Assembly: GCF_014203735.1 (NCBI RefSeq)
Contig: NZ_JACHJQ010000005.1
Coordinates: forward strand, 656,869-720,868
Reading direction: 5' to 3'
Source of the DNA: Actinophytocola algeriensis
Lineage (GTDB): Bacteria > Actinomycetota > Actinomycetes > Mycobacteriales > Pseudonocardiaceae
Length of the DNA stretch: 64,000 nt
The translations under genes were made by a program, and so were the position numbers. The notes beneath the pieces are model-generated. The model worked only from the letters and a program-made list of their open reading frames with translations, was not told where the DNA came from and did no database searches. Shown piece by piece: positions 15,957 through 27,858 of the stretch (within the stretch, counting starts at the first letter, position 1; the number at the start of each line of letters is the position of its first letter).

Positions 15957-17327
15957 GTGGACGATGGGCTCGACCTGGAACTGTTCGACACCGGCTCCGC
16001 ACCACAGGGGGAGCGACACCCCGGCGGCAAGGAGCGGGTGAGCGCGAACGCGCCGCTGGCCGTCCGCATGCGGCCCGCGACGCTCGACGAAGTGGTCGGC
16101 CAGGACCACCTGCTCGGGCCCGGCGCGCCGCTGCGGCGGCTGGTCGAGGGCGCGGCGCCCGCGTCGCTGATGCTGTACGGACCGCCCGGCACCGGCAAGA
16201 CCACCCTCGCGATGCTGGTCTCCAGCGCGATCGGCCGCCGTTTCGTCGCGTTGTCCGCGCTGTCGGCGGGGGTGAAGGAGGTGCGGGGCGTCATCGAGGA
16301 GGCACGCCGCCGCCTCACGCACTCCGGCGAGTCCACGGTCCTGTTCATCGACGAGGTGCACCGCTTCTCCCGCACCCAGCAGGACGCGCTGCTCGGCGCC
16401 GTCGAGGACCGCATCGTGCTGCTGGTCGCCGCCACCACGGAGAACCCGTTCTTCTCCGTCGTCTCCCCGCTGCTGTCCCGTTCGCTGGTCCTGCAGCTGC
16501 GTTCGCTCACCGACGACGACGTACGCGCCCTGGTGCGGCGCGCGATCGCCGACGACCGCGGCCTCGGCGGCACGGTCACCCTCGAGTCCGACGCCGAGGA
16601 CCACATCGTGCGGCTCGCGGGTGGTGACGCCCGCCGCGCCCTCACCGCGCTGGAAGCGGCCGCCGACTCCGCACTCGCCACCAACGACGGGAAGGTGGAC
16701 CTGCCGACCGTCGAGTCCACCGTCGACAAGGCCGCCGTCCGCTACGACCGGCAGGGCGACCAGCACTACGACGTCATCAGCGCGTTCATCAAGTCCATCC
16801 GCGGCTCGGACGTGGACGCCGCGCTGCACTACCTCGCTCGCATGATCGAAGCGGGGGAGGACCCGAGGTTCATCGCGCGGCGCCTGGTGATCCACGCGAG
16901 CGAGGACGTCGGCATGGCCGACCCGACCGCCCTGCAGACCGCCACCGCCGCCGCACAGGCCGTGCAGCTGATCGGGCTCCCGGAGTGCGCGCTGAACCTG
17001 GCGCACGCCACGGTCCACCTCGCGACCGCACCCAAGTCGAACGCGGTGACCACGGCCATCGGCGCCGCCATGGCCGACGTCCGCCAGGGCGCGGTCGGCA
17101 CCGTGCCCGCCCACCTGCGTGACGGCCACTACGCGGGCGCGAAGAAACTGGGCAACGCCACCGGCTACCGCTACCCGCACGACGTGCCGGAGGGCGTGCT
17201 CGAACAGCAGTACCCGCCGGACGAGCTGGTGGGCAAGGACTACTACCAGCCGACCCAGCGCGGCGCTGAGCGCGCACTCGCCGAGCGGGTCCCGAAACTG
17301 CGGCGCGCCATCAGGGGGAACAGGTGA
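15957..17327 (+). CDS. rarA: Replication-associated recombination protein A
   Basis: The 456-residue AAA+ ATPase of the RarA/MgsA/WRNIP1 family acts at stalled replication forks. Walker A is GPPGTGKTT (about residues 75-83), Walker B is LFIDEVHRF, and sensor 1 is AATTENPFF. The C-terminal tetramerisation region contains [15 protein letters not shown] and the conserved PHDVPEG. A TAGCGT box at 15943-15948 precedes the GTG, so it is probably leaderless. The last 4 bp overlap the next gene (GTGA), coupling the two. Confidence 0.95.
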   Translation: MDDGLDLELFDTGSAPQGERHPGGKERVSANAPLAVRMRPATLDEVVGQDHLLGPGAPLRRLVEGAAPASLMLYGPPGTGKTTLAMLVSSAIGRRFVALSALSAGVKEVRGVIEEARRRLTHSGESTVLFIDEVHRFSRTQQDALLGAVEDRIVLLVAATTENPFFSVVSPLLSRSLVLQLRSLTDDDVRALVRRAIADDRGLGGTVTLESDAEDHIVRLAGGDARRALTALEAAADSALATNDGKVDLPTVESTVDKAAVRYDRQGDQHYDVISAFIKSIRGSDVDAALHYLARMIEAGEDPRFIARRLVIHASEDVGMADPTALQTATAAAQAVQLIGLPECALNLAHATVHLATAPKSNAVTTAIGAAMADVRQGAVGTVPAHLRDGHYAGAKKLGNATGYRYPHDVPEGVLEQQYPPDELVGKDYYQPTQRGAERALAERVPKLRRAIRGNR

Positions 17328-18133
17328 AGATCGGGTACTGGCACACCCTCTTCGGGGACGGCATCCACCCCGTGGAACTCGGCCGTGCGCTGGAGGAGCG
17401 CGGGGTCGACGCGTTGTTCGTCGGCGAGCACACGAACCTCCCGGTGGCCGGTGCCGAGGACCTGCCCGACGACCAGCGGCACTCGCACCCGAGGCTCACC
17501 GACCCGCTCGTGACCCTCGCCGTCGTCGCGGGCGCCACCGAACGCCTCACGCTCGGCACGTCCGTGCTGCTCGCCGCCCAGCACGAGCCGATCGCGACCG
17601 CGAAGGCCATCGCGAGCCTGGACGCGTTCACCGGCGGCCGGGTGGTCATCGGCGTCGGCGCGGGCTGGCACGACGGTGAGCTGGCCGCGCACGGTGTCGA
17701 CCCGAAGCAGAAGGTCGCCGTGCTGCGCGAGCACGTGCTCGCCATGCGGGCGATCTGGAGCCACGACGAGGCCGAGTTCCACGGCGAGCACGTCGACTTC
17801 GGGCCGCTGTACTCGTGGCCGAAACCGCCCAGCGGTCCGCAGGTGCTCGTCGGCGGCGGCCGGAAACCGGCGGCGCGCAAGATCGCCGAGTACGCCGACG
17901 GCTGGCTGCCCATCTACCCCGGCGACCCGGACACCCTCGTCGGCGACATCGCCACCCTCCGCGAACAGGTGGGCCGGGACGTCCCGGTCACCGTGATGAA
18001 CGCACCCGCGGACAAGGACGTCCTCGCCCGGCTGGCCGACGCGGGCATCGAACGGGCACTGCTGGAGCTGCCCCGCGCCGGCCGCGACGCCACGCTGCGC
18101 ACGCTGGACGGACACGCCGGTCTGATCACCTGA
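17324..18133 (+). CDS. LLM-class (F420-dependent type) oxidoreductase
   Basis: The 269-residue luciferase-like monooxygenase fold is recognisable from [13 protein letters not shown] at the N-terminus, [23 protein letters not shown], and [11 protein letters not shown], which is typical of F420-dependent actinobacterial members. Such enzymes reduce or oxidise diverse substrates using F420 or FMN, and the substrate is not predictable. It is translationally coupled to rarA (GTGA overlap), but this coupling need not mean a shared pathway. Confidence 0.85.
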   Translation: MKIGYWHTLFGDGIHPVELGRALEERGVDALFVGEHTNLPVAGAEDLPDDQRHSHPRLTDPLVTLAVVAGATERLTLGTSVLLAAQHEPIATAKAIASLDAFTGGRVVIGVGAGWHDGELAAHGVDPKQKVAVLREHVLAMRAIWSHDEAEFHGEHVDFGPLYSWPKPPSGPQVLVGGGRKPAARKIAEYADGWLPIYPGDPDTLVGDIATLREQVGRDVPVTVMNAPADKDVLARLADAGIERALLELPRAGRDATLRTLDGHAGLIT

Positions 18134-18207
18134 TCCGAACGGGCCGGTGTCGGTGGCGCGCGGTAACCTGACCGGCATTCGCAGACCACTTACACCTTGG
18201 AGGGCTT

Positions 18208-18618
18208 GTGTCAGCAGGGCAGATCGCCGCGCTGATCGCGGCCGGCGCGTTCGTGCTGCTCGTTCTGCTGCTGGCGATCCCGTTGATCAAGCTCGGGCGC
18301 ACGCTCGACGAGGCGACCATCGCGATCCGCAAGGCGCACACCAACACCGACCCGATCTTCTCCGAGGCCAACACCACGCTCACGCGGGTGAACACGCAGC
18401 TGGAGCGAGTCGACGGCATCACGTCGAACACGCAGGCCGTCACCGGCAACGTCTCGGCGCTCACGTCGGTGTTCACCGCGACGCTCGGCGGCCCGCTCGT
18501 GAAGGCCGCCGCGTTCTCCTACGGCGTCAGCAAGGCGCTGAAGGCCCGCCGCAAGATCAAGGGCGAGACCGACGGCAAGCACGCGCGGCGCGGGAAGCGC
18601 AAGGGAGCCACCTCGTGA
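18208..18618 (+). CDS. DUF948 domain membrane protein
   Basis: The 136-residue protein has one N-terminal membrane helix (IAALIAAGAFVLLVLLLAI) followed by a heptad-like region (LDEATIAIRKAHTNTDPIF to NVSALTSVF) and a basic tail. This pattern defines DUF948. GGAGGG lies upstream of the GTG. The gene sits in the conserved actinobacterial order DUF948-DUF6167-alaS-ruvX-mltG-aroE. It overlaps the next gene by 4 bp. The role is unknown and an envelope location is likely. Confidence 0.88.
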   Translation: MSAGQIAALIAAGAFVLLVLLLAIPLIKLGRTLDEATIAIRKAHTNTDPIFSEANTTLTRVNTQLERVDGITSNTQAVTGNVSALTSVFTATLGGPLVKAAAFSYGVSKALKARRKIKGETDGKHARRGKRKGATS

Positions 18619-18935
18619 AGCGGCTCTTCTGGCTCGGGGTGGGTGTCGTCGCAGGCGTCACCCTGTCCCGCAAGGCCAAGGAGACCGCAAAGCAGGCGAC
18701 CCCGGCCGGGATCGCGGGTAACCTGGGTGAGGCGATCAGCGAGCTCGCGGGCGCGATCGGGTCCTTCGGGGCCGACGTCCGCGCGGGCATGTCGGAGCGG
18801 GAAGAGGAGTTGTCCGAGGTGGTGGAGCAGCGGTCCGGGGTCAGCCCCGTGGCGCGGCGTGCCCTCGGCGGCCGTGACGAGACGCGGAGGCCGACCAGGT
18901 CGGCCGGTACGCGAGCTAACAGGGCGGGCAGCTGA
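18615..18935 (+). CDS. DUF6167 family protein
   Basis: The 106-residue protein begins VKRLFWLGVGVVAGVTLSRKAKE, a short hydrophobic N-terminus. The family core G-I-A-G-N-L-G-E-A-I-S-E-L-A and an E-R-E-E-E-L-S-E helix follow. It is coupled to the DUF948 gene (GTGA) and lies just upstream of alaS, as in other actinobacteria. The function is unknown and it is possibly membrane-associated. The last 25 residues are a low-complexity basic tail. Confidence 0.85.
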   Translation: MKRLFWLGVGVVAGVTLSRKAKETAKQATPAGIAGNLGEAISELAGAIGSFGADVRAGMSEREEELSEVVEQRSGVSPVARRALGGRDETRRPTRSAGTRANRAGS

Positions 18936-19007
18936 GCCGCGCCCTGTAGCGCCGCGCTGTCCGCCTCGCCGGACCTCCGCACCTTCTCGCACCCCAAGGA
19001 CTGACCC

Positions 19008-21677
<2,670 letters not shown>

Positions 21678-21695
21678 CCGGAGCGGCTTGCCGTC

Positions 21696-22184
21696 ATGAC
21701 CGAACCTGATCGGCCGGGTCACCGGGATCCGGGACCCGGCCGCAGGCTCGGCGTCGATGTCGGATCTGTACGGGTCGGGGTCGCACTGAGCGATCCCGGT
21801 CCGGTGCTCGCGACGCCACTCGTTACGCTGTCTCGCGACGAACGCTCGGACGGCGACCTCGATCGCCTCGCCGAGCTCGTTGTCGAGCACGAGGTGGTCG
21901 AAGTGGTGGTCGGTTTACCCAGGACGCTCGCGGCCCGCCATGGCAAGGCGGCGGCCATCGCGACGGCGTACGCCAGGAAGCTGGCGCGGCGGGTCCGGCC
22001 CATTCCTGTGCGATTGGCCGACGAACGCTTGACTACGGTCAGCGCCACAAGAATGCTCAGCGACCGCGGAGTGCGTGGAAAGCAACAGCGGGCGGTGGTC
22101 GACCAGGCGGCGGCCGTCGAGATCTTGCAGGCCTGGCTGGACGGGCGGGCACGTCAGATGCCCCCGGAGGCGCAGGAACGATGA
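21696..22184 (+). CDS. ruvX: RuvX/YqgF-type Holliday junction resolvase-like nuclease
   Basis: The 162-residue RNase H-fold protein has the family opening [18 protein letters not shown], the middle strand [14 protein letters not shown], and [15 protein letters not shown] containing the second acidic residue. The last acidic residue lies in [16 protein letters not shown]. YqgF proteins are linked to 16S rRNA 5' processing and possibly junction resolution. The end overlaps mltG by 4 bp (ATGA). Confidence 0.92.
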   Translation: MTEPDRPGHRDPGPGRRLGVDVGSVRVGVALSDPGPVLATPLVTLSRDERSDGDLDRLAELVVEHEVVEVVVGLPRTLAARHGKAAAIATAYARKLARRVRPIPVRLADERLTTVSATRMLSDRGVRGKQQRAVVDQAAAVEILQAWLDGRARQMPPEAQER

Positions 22185-23410
22185 CTCAACACGACGACGA
22201 CCTCGATCTGTTCTCCGAGGCACGTACCGAGCGTCACCGGCCGGTACGCGTTGACCGGGGCGGCCGGAGGCCACCGCCGCCCAGGAAGAAGAAGCGCAAG
22301 ACCGGGCTGTGGATCGGCATGCTCGTGGTGCTCGTGCTGATCGCGGCGGGCGGCTACTACGGCTACAAGCAGCTGACCGGCATCGGTGACTACGAGGACT
22401 TCGCCGGACAGGGTGAGGGCGACGTCGTCATCCAGGTGCACAACGGCGACTCGACCGGCGACATCGCCGCCACCCTCGTCGACGCGGGTGTGGTGGCCAG
22501 CTCACGGGCGTTCGTCGCGGCCGCCGAGTCGAACACGGACGTGCGGGGTGTGCAGCCCGGCTACTACGTGATGAAGACGAAGGCGTCCGGCTCCGCCGCC
22601 GTGTCCAAGATCGTCGACCCGAAGTCGCGGGTGGGTGCCATGGACATCAAGCCGGGCGCCCAGCTCGAGAACGTCATCCTCGGGCAGGACAAGGTGGTGA
22701 AGGGCATCACCGCGATGCTCGCCGACGCGTCCTGCGCGGAACTCGACGGCAAGAGCACCTGTGTGCCGCCGGAGCAGCTCGCCGAGGCGGTCAAGACCGC
22801 GGATCTCGCCAAGCTCGGCGTGCCGGACTGGGCGATCCCCGACGCCAGCAAGGCGGAGCCGCAGCGCAGGCTCGAGGGCCTGATCATGCCGGGCGTGTAC
22901 CACGTGAAGCCGGGCTCCACGCCGGAGGAGCTGTGGCAGCAGCTGGTGGGCGAGTCGGCGACGCGGATGCAGGCGTTCGGGCTGCCGGACGTCGCGAAGG
23001 ACACCGGGTACACGCCGTACCAGGTGCTCGTGATGGCGTCGCTGGTGGAGAAAGAGGCCATCACCAAGGACTTCGGCAAGGTGTCGCGGGTGACCTACAA
23101 CCGCCTGCGCGAGTCGATGAAGCTCGAGTACGACTCCACGATCAACTACGTGCTGGACCGCCCGGCGATCCGCACGAACGAGGAGGACCGCGACCGGGTC
23201 GGCCCGTACAACACCTATGACAACACCGGTTTGCCGCCGACGCCGATCTCGGCGCCGGGCGAGGGCGCGCTCGAGGCGGCCGTGAACCCCGAGCCCGGCG
23301 AGTGGCTGTTCTTCGTGAAGTGCGAGAAGGACGGCACGTCGTGCTTCGCGGTGACGAACGACGAGCACAACGACAACCGCGTGAAGGCCCAGGCGAACGG
23401 TGCCTACTGA
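22181..23410 (+). CDS. mltG: Endolytic murein transglycosylase MltG
   Basis: The 409-residue protein is anchored by one membrane helix at about 44-65, after a basic cytosolic stretch (PRKKKRKTG). It carries a LysM-like segment ([23 protein letters not shown]) and the YceG catalytic domain with the key glutamate in [10 protein letters not shown] and the [17 protein letters not shown] signature. It cleaves nascent glycan strands outside the membrane. The start overlaps ruvX, and the end overlaps aroE by 11 bp. Confidence 0.94.
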   Translation: MTQHDDDLDLFSEARTERHRPVRVDRGGRRPPPPRKKKRKTGLWIGMLVVLVLIAAGGYYGYKQLTGIGDYEDFAGQGEGDVVIQVHNGDSTGDIAATLVDAGVVASSRAFVAAAESNTDVRGVQPGYYVMKTKASGSAAVSKIVDPKSRVGAMDIKPGAQLENVILGQDKVVKGITAMLADASCAELDGKSTCVPPEQLAEAVKTADLAKLGVPDWAIPDASKAEPQRRLEGLIMPGVYHVKPGSTPEELWQQLVGESATRMQAFGLPDVAKDTGYTPYQVLVMASLVEKEAITKDFGKVSRVTYNRLRESMKLEYDSTINYVLDRPAIRTNEEDRDRVGPYNTYDNTGLPPTPISAPGEGALEAAVNPEPGEWLFFVKCEKDGTSCFAVTNDEHNDNRVKAQANGAY

Positions 23411-24236
23411 CGTCCGCTGCGCCGCGGTCGTCGGGAAGCCGGTAGCGCACTCGTTGTCGCCGGTGCTGCACGGCGCCGCGTACGAGGCGCTGGGGTTGCC
23501 GTGGACGTACACGCGGCTGGAGGCGTCGGAGTCCGAGTTGCCCGCGCTGGTGGCGGGCCTGGACGAGTCGTGGGTCGGCCTGTCGGTGACGATGCCGGGC
23601 AAGGGCGCGGCACTGGAACTGGCCACGACGGCCACCGACCGCGCCCGCGCGGTGGGCGCGGCGAACACGCTGGTGCGCCGCGCCGGCGGGTGGGCGGCGG
23701 ACTGCACGGACGTCGACGGGGTGGCGGGTGCCCTGCGGGCCGCGGGTTTCGCCGGCGGCACGTCGGGCCTGGTGCTGGGCGCGGGCGGTACGGCCAGGGC
23801 GGCGCTCGCCGGCCTGGCCGAACTGGGCGTGACCTCGGTGACGGTCGTGGTGCGCGACCCCGCCCGCGCCGACGCGGCCAGGGCGTGCGCGGCGGCGGTG
23901 GAGGTGAAACTCGAGGTCGTGGCGTGGGCGTCGGCCCACTTTCCCGCGCTGGTGGCGGGTTCGTCGGTGCTGGTGAACACGGCACCTCCGGACGCGGTCT
24001 CCCCGGACGCCCTCGGCGGCACCCCGTTCCTGCTGGACGTCATCTACCACCCGTGGCCGACGCCGCTGGCGACGGCGGTGGCCGGGCGGGGCGGTCACGT
24101 GGCGACGGGCCTGGACATGTTGCTGCACCAGGCTTTCGGACAGGTGGAACAGTTCACCGGCACGAGCGCGCCCCGCCAGTCGATGCGCGACGCGCTGCAC
24201 ACGGCCACGGGCGGAATCCTGCCGCTGCCGCTCTAG
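23400..24236 (+). CDS. aroE: Shikimate dehydrogenase
   Basis: The 278-residue enzyme reduces 3-dehydroshikimate with NADPH. The shikimate-binding start is VGKPVAHSLSPVLHGAAYEALGL. The catalytic lysine lies in SVTMPGKGAALELA. The nucleotide fold shows GLVLGAGGTARAALAGL. C-terminal features are DVIYHPWPTPL and GLDMLLHQAFGQ. GTG 23400 is the only start compatible with the full N-terminus and overlaps mltG by 11 bp. It is separated from the rest of the aro genes by two unrelated genes and a repeat-rich gap. Confidence 0.95.
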   Translation: MPTDVRCAAVVGKPVAHSLSPVLHGAAYEALGLPWTYTRLEASESELPALVAGLDESWVGLSVTMPGKGAALELATTATDRARAVGAANTLVRRAGGWAADCTDVDGVAGALRAAGFAGGTSGLVLGAGGTARAALAGLAELGVTSVTVVVRDPARADAARACAAAVEVKLEVVAWASAHFPALVAGSSVLVNTAPPDAVSPDALGGTPFLLDVIYHPWPTPLATAVAGRGGHVATGLDMLLHQAFGQVEQFTGTSAPRQSMRDALHTATGGILPLPL

Positions 24237-24246
24237 AGTGGGTTGT

Positions 24247-24807
24247 GTGGACGAGGAACAGTTGCGCGCCATCACGATCGGTGAGCTGACCCCGCACGCG
24301 ACGAAGATCGTGATCGAGGACTACGACCCGGCGTGGCCGGACTGGTTCGAGTGGGACCGCGTGCGCATCGCCGACGCCCTGGGACCTGTCGCGCTGTCGA
24401 TCGAACACGCGGGGTCGACCTCGGTGCCGGGCCTGCCCGCGAAACCGGTCATCGACATCCTGCTGCAGGTGGCCGACACGACGGCCGAGGACACGTACGT
24501 CCCCCACCTGGAGGCCGCTGGCTACGCGTTGAGGGTCCGCGAGCCGGAGTGGCTGGAACACCGGTTGCTGCGCCGCCGAGGGGAACCCCACGACGTGAAC
24601 CTGCACGTGTTCTCACCCAGGTACGCCGCGGCGGAGATCACCCGGATGCTGACCTTCCGCGACTGGCTGCGCACGCACGAAGCCGACCGGAACCTGTACG
24701 CCGCGACGAAACGGGAACTGGCCACACGAGACTGGCGGTACGTGCAGGACTACGCGGACGCGAAATCCGACGTGGTGAAACAGATCCTGGCCCGCGCCGG
24801 CGCCTGA
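24247..24807 (+). CDS. GrpB/UPF0157 nucleotidyltransferase-fold protein
   Basis: The 186-residue protein matches GrpB (UPF0157), a branch of the polymerase-beta nucleotidyltransferase superfamily. The family signature is IEHAGSTSVPGLPAKPVIDILLQV, and HDVNLHVFSP and LTFRDWLRTH lie downstream. The biochemical activity is unproven. The GTG at 24247 is 7 bp beyond a TAGAGT box (24234-24239), so it is probably leaderless. An in-frame GTG at 24238 is an alternative that would start inside the box. It is followed by a perfect 9-bp hairpin. Confidence 0.88.
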   Translation: MDEEQLRAITIGELTPHATKIVIEDYDPAWPDWFEWDRVRIADALGPVALSIEHAGSTSVPGLPAKPVIDILLQVADTTAEDTYVPHLEAAGYALRVREPEWLEHRLLRRRGEPHDVNLHVFSPRYAAAEITRMLTFRDWLRTHEADRNLYAATKRELATRDWRYVQDYADAKSDVVKQILARAGA

Positions 24808-24813
24808 ACCAGA

Positions 24814-24838
24814 CCGAGCGAAAGTCCCATTCGCTCGG
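24814..24838 (+). terminator. Hairpin terminator after the grpB-like gene
   Basis: CCGAGCGAA (24814-24822) pairs perfectly with TTCGCTCGG (24830-24838) around a 7-nt loop. A pyrimidine-rich run follows. It lies 7 bp after the stop codon. Confidence 0.7.
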
Positions 24839-24881
24839 CCTTCTCCTTGTCTCCCACGGCTTTCCGGTGGACCGTGGACAC

Positions 24882-25517
24882 ATGAACTTCGCACTCCTCC
24901 TCACCGCCCTCGGCGCGGTCACCGGCGTGGCGTCCCAAACCCTGCTGACCCGGCTGCGCCGGGGTGCGTCCGTCCATACAGGATGGTGTGCCGTCGGGGT
25001 GGCGGCACTGTGGGCCGTGGCGGGCTGGCGTACCGAGACAGGCCACCTCCCGTGGTGGTGGCTGCCCATCCCGTTGGTGGTGGCCTGGTTCGCGGTGACG
25101 CTGACGGTGGTGGACCTGAAACACCGAAGACTGCCGAACGTGCTGACACTGGCGGCATATCCGGCCGTCGCGGTGGCGACGACGGTGGCGGCGACCCAGT
25201 CTGGCTGGCAGATAGTGGAAGGCGCGCTACTGGGCGGAGCGGCCCTCACGACGATGTACCTGGCGATCCACCTGATGTGGCCAACGGCGATGGGCGGCGG
25301 GGACGTCAAGCTGTCCGGCAGCCAGGGCGCGGTACTGGGTGCGGTGGGCTGGCCCGCGGTGCTGGTGGGCACGACACTGGCGGCCGTCCTGACTCTGGTG
25401 CTGAACGCGGCGGCCCCGAAACGCCGACGAGAGTCCTGGCGCACCGGCATCCCCCACGGCCCGGCCTTACTGGCGGCGACCTACCTGGTAGCCACCTTCC
25501 CGGCGATCCAGGGATGA
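24882..25517 (+). CDS. A24-family prepilin peptidase
   Basis: The 211-residue polytopic membrane protein has about six helices and the two aspartates of type IV prepilin peptidases. These lie in VVDLKHRRLPNVL (D followed by the P-N motif) and in GGGDVKL (the G-x-GDxK signature). It would cleave prepilin leader peptides at the membrane. It lacks the N-terminal methylase domain of PilD. No pilin gene is nearby. Its place between aroE and aroC is typical in actinobacteria. ATG 24882 is favoured, and GTG 24867 in frame is possible. Confidence 0.88.
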   Translation: MNFALLLTALGAVTGVASQTLLTRLRRGASVHTGWCAVGVAALWAVAGWRTETGHLPWWWLPIPLVVAWFAVTLTVVDLKHRRLPNVLTLAAYPAVAVATTVAATQSGWQIVEGALLGGAALTTMYLAIHLMWPTAMGGGDVKLSGSQGAVLGAVGWPAVLVGTTLAAVLTLVLNAAAPKRRRESWRTGIPHGPALLAATYLVATFPAIQG

Positions 25518-25773
25518 CGGGCCATGCCCAGCACCGTCAGCGCCCAACGAGCGCGCCCTCACCGATCGAGGCGCATCCGACATCGAGCCTGGCCGCATCC
25601 CGCCCCGCCCGCCCCGCCTGGCCCGCCCGGCTTGGCCGCGTCCCCGCTCCGCCTGGCCTCGCCTGGCGCGACTCGGCCTGGCCGCGCTCCGCATGGCCTT
25701 GCCCGGCCGCGCCCGGCCGACCTGGCCTGGCCTTGCTGTTCCCGGTCCTCCCCGGCTTGCCGCGCCCTCCGCC

Positions 25774-25827
25774 GGTGCCCTGAAAAGGCGCTTTCAGGGC
25801 ACCGAACGCCCCGAAACGCATTTCGGG
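25774..25827. repeat. Two adjacent REP-like hairpins
   Basis: GGTGCCCTGAAA (25774-25785) pairs perfectly with 25792-25803 around a 6-nt loop. CCCGAAA (25810-25816) pairs with 25821-25827 around CGCA. Two unrelated perfect hairpins 6 bp apart resemble the composite palindromic elements scattered between actinomycete genes. The first can also act as a terminator. Confidence 0.7.
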
Positions 25828-25963
25828 ACACCGCCAGAACCACGAAAGGCGCGAAAGGCGCGCGCGGGGGCCGCAAGCCCCACACACCACTCCCGAGGCA
25901 GACCGACCCTTGCCAGAGAACCGAAGATGCCGAGCCGGGTAGCCATCCCGGAGACCGGCCCCT

Positions 25964-26008
25964 CCGGCGAGGAGGCCCGTCCGGCGAGGAGGCCCGTCCG
26001 GCGAGGAC
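25964..26008 (+). repeat. 17-bp tandem repeat, 2.6 copies
   Basis: The unit CCGGCGAGGAGGCCCGT occurs at 25964-25980 and 25981-25997, with the first 11 bp again at 25998-26008. Confidence 0.9.
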
Positions 26009-26130
26009 AAACCACACCGAGCAGGACCTCCGACGAGGACAACACCCACCCCCACAACGGGCACGTCACGGCCGGTGTGACCCAGTCGCCCGCCGATCGG
26101 GGCTTCAGGCGGGCATGACAGGATCGTCGG

Positions 26131-27312
26131 GTGCTGCGTTGGATCACCGCTGGGGAGTCGCACGGGCCTGCGTTGGTGGCCGTGCTCGAAGGCATGGTTG
26201 CCGGGGTCGAGGTCACGACCACCGACCTGAACGAGCAGCTCGCCCGCAGGCGGCTCGGGTTCGGGCGCAGCCCGCGCATGGGCTTCGAGACCGACCGGGT
26301 CGAGTTCCTTGGCGGGGTGCGCCACGGGCTGACCCAGGGCGGGCCGGTCGCCGTGCGGATCGACAACGCCGAGTGGCCCAAGTGGGAGCAGGTCATGTCC
26401 GCGGACCCCGTGGACCCCGAGGTGCTCGCGGGCCTGGCCCGCAACGAGCCGCTCACCCGCCCTCGGCCGGGACACGCCGACCTCGCGGGCATGCAGAAGT
26501 TCGGCTTCGACGACGCGCGGCCCGTGCTCGAGCGGGCCAGTGCCCGGGAGACCGCGGCCCGCACCGCGCTGGGGACCGTCGCGCGGCAGTTCCTGCGGCA
26601 GTTGCTGGGTGTGGAGATCATCAGCCACGTCGTGTCGATCGGTGGTGCCGACGCACCCGAGGGGCCGCTGCCCGGACCCCAGGACCTCGCCGCCATCGAC
26701 GAGAGCCCTGTCCGCGCGTTCGACCCGGCGGGCACCGAGGCGATGGTGGCCGAGATCGAGGCCGTGAAGGAGGCGGGGGACACCGTCGGCGGCGTCATCG
26801 AGGTCATCGCCTACGGGCTGCCGCCTGGGCTGGGCTCGCACGTGCACTGGGACCGGCGTCTCGACGCCCGCCTCGCCGCCGCCCTCATGGGTGTGCAGGC
26901 GATGAAGGGCGTGGAGATCGGCGACGGGTTCACCACCGCACGCCGGTGGGGGAGCAAGGCCCACGACGAGATGGACCCCGCGCACCCCGGCGTCACGCGC
27001 CGCACCAACCGGGCGGGTGGTCTCGAAGGTGGCATCACCAACGGTGAGCCGCTGCGGGCGCGGGTCGCGATGAAGCCGATCTCGACCGTCCCTCGTGCAC
27101 TGTCCACAATCGACACCGCCACGGGGGAGCCTGCGGTGGCGATCCACCAGCGGTCCGACGTGTGTGCGGTGCCCCGCGCCGGTGTGGTGCTGGAGTCGGT
27201 CGTCGGGCTGGTGCTCGCCGAGGCCGCGCTGGAGAAGTTCGGCGGCGACTCGATCGGCGAGACCCGCCGCAACGCCGAGTCGTACCTCAAAGCACTCCAG
27301 GAGCGCTGGTGA
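26131..27312 (+). CDS. aroC: Chorismate synthase
   Basis: The 393-residue FMN-dependent enzyme makes chorismate from EPSP. The N-terminal signature is [18 protein letters not shown], with GFGRSPRM and the basic FMN-site stretch [17 protein letters not shown]. The C-terminal arginine-rich block [21 protein letters not shown] follows, with the second conserved histidine region near [12 protein letters not shown]. The GTG start follows the repeat-rich gap. The stop overlaps aroK by 4 bp (GTGA). Confidence 0.97.
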   Translation: MLRWITAGESHGPALVAVLEGMVAGVEVTTTDLNEQLARRRLGFGRSPRMGFETDRVEFLGGVRHGLTQGGPVAVRIDNAEWPKWEQVMSADPVDPEVLAGLARNEPLTRPRPGHADLAGMQKFGFDDARPVLERASARETAARTALGTVARQFLRQLLGVEIISHVVSIGGADAPEGPLPGPQDLAAIDESPVRAFDPAGTEAMVAEIEAVKEAGDTVGGVIEVIAYGLPPGLGSHVHWDRRLDARLAAALMGVQAMKGVEIGDGFTTARRWGSKAHDEMDPAHPGVTRRTNRAGGLEGGITNGEPLRARVAMKPISTVPRALSTIDTATGEPAVAIHQRSDVCAVPRAGVVLESVVGLVLAEAALEKFGGDSIGETRRNAESYLKALQERW

Positions 27313-27821
27313 CTGGCCCCGCACTGATCCTCGTCGGCCCGCCCGGGTCCGGTAAGTCCACGGTCGGCCGCATGGCCGCCGAGCGGCTCGGCCTCGAGTT
27401 CCGCGACTTCGACGACGACATCGAACGCGTCCACGGCGTCCCGGCGGGCGAGCTGGTCGTGAAGCTCGGGCGCGAGAAGTTCCAGGAGTCCGAGCGCGAG
27501 ATCCTGGCCGACCTGCTGCCCCAGCACGACGGTGTGCTCGCGCTCGGTGGTGGCACGCCGACCGCGCCGGGCGTCGCGGAGCTGCTCGAACCGCACCACG
27601 TGGTGTTCCTCGACGTGAACCTCGACCAGCTCCTGCGCCGCGAGGGCCTGGTGACGCTGCACCCGTGGCTGCTGCCCAACCCGCGCGCCCACCTGAAGGA
27701 ACTGCTCAACACCCGCAGGCCGGTCTACGCCGCGGTGTCCGCGGCGACGATCCCGACGAGCGAACGCACCCCCGAGGACGTCCTCGCCGACGTGCTCGCC
27801 ACGATGCCCGTCACCAGCTGA
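27309..27821 (+). CDS. aroK: Shikimate kinase
   Basis: The 170-residue P-loop kinase phosphorylates shikimate at O3. The Walker A motif is GPPGSGKST, the DxD-type substrate motif is [11 protein letters not shown], and the strand is [12 protein letters not shown]. The C-terminal arginine lies in [10 protein letters not shown]. The segment [10 protein letters not shown] corresponds to the usual GExxFRxxE substrate loop but has Gln where Arg normally binds shikimate. It starts inside the aroC stop codon and is translationally coupled. Confidence 0.93.
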   Translation: MTGPALILVGPPGSGKSTVGRMAAERLGLEFRDFDDDIERVHGVPAGELVVKLGREKFQESEREILADLLPQHDGVLALGGGTPTAPGVAELLEPHHVVFLDVNLDQLLRREGLVTLHPWLLPNPRAHLKELLNTRRPVYAAVSAATIPTSERTPEDVLADVLATMPVTS

Positions 27822-27858
27822 ACCGGAAACTGTCGGTGCGGTCCGATATGCATGACCC

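Larger units (their letters stand above)
25518..26130. other. Gene-free, repeat-rich intergenic region
   Basis: I see no convincing gene in these 613 bp. The first part (about 25585-25760) is low-complexity and C-rich, with many CCTGGCC/CCGCCC words. Two perfect hairpins follow (25774-25827), then a purine-rich stretch, a 17-bp tandem repeat (25964-26008), and ordinary sequence up to the aroC start. All six frames are open in parts because stop codons are rare here, and no frame shows family similarity. Confidence 0.75.

Noticed and set aside
25524-27047. Long Arg/Pro-rich frame spanning the repeat island into aroC
   Set aside because: It is in the wrong frame relative to aroC and has low-complexity composition typical of stop-poor GC-rich DNA.
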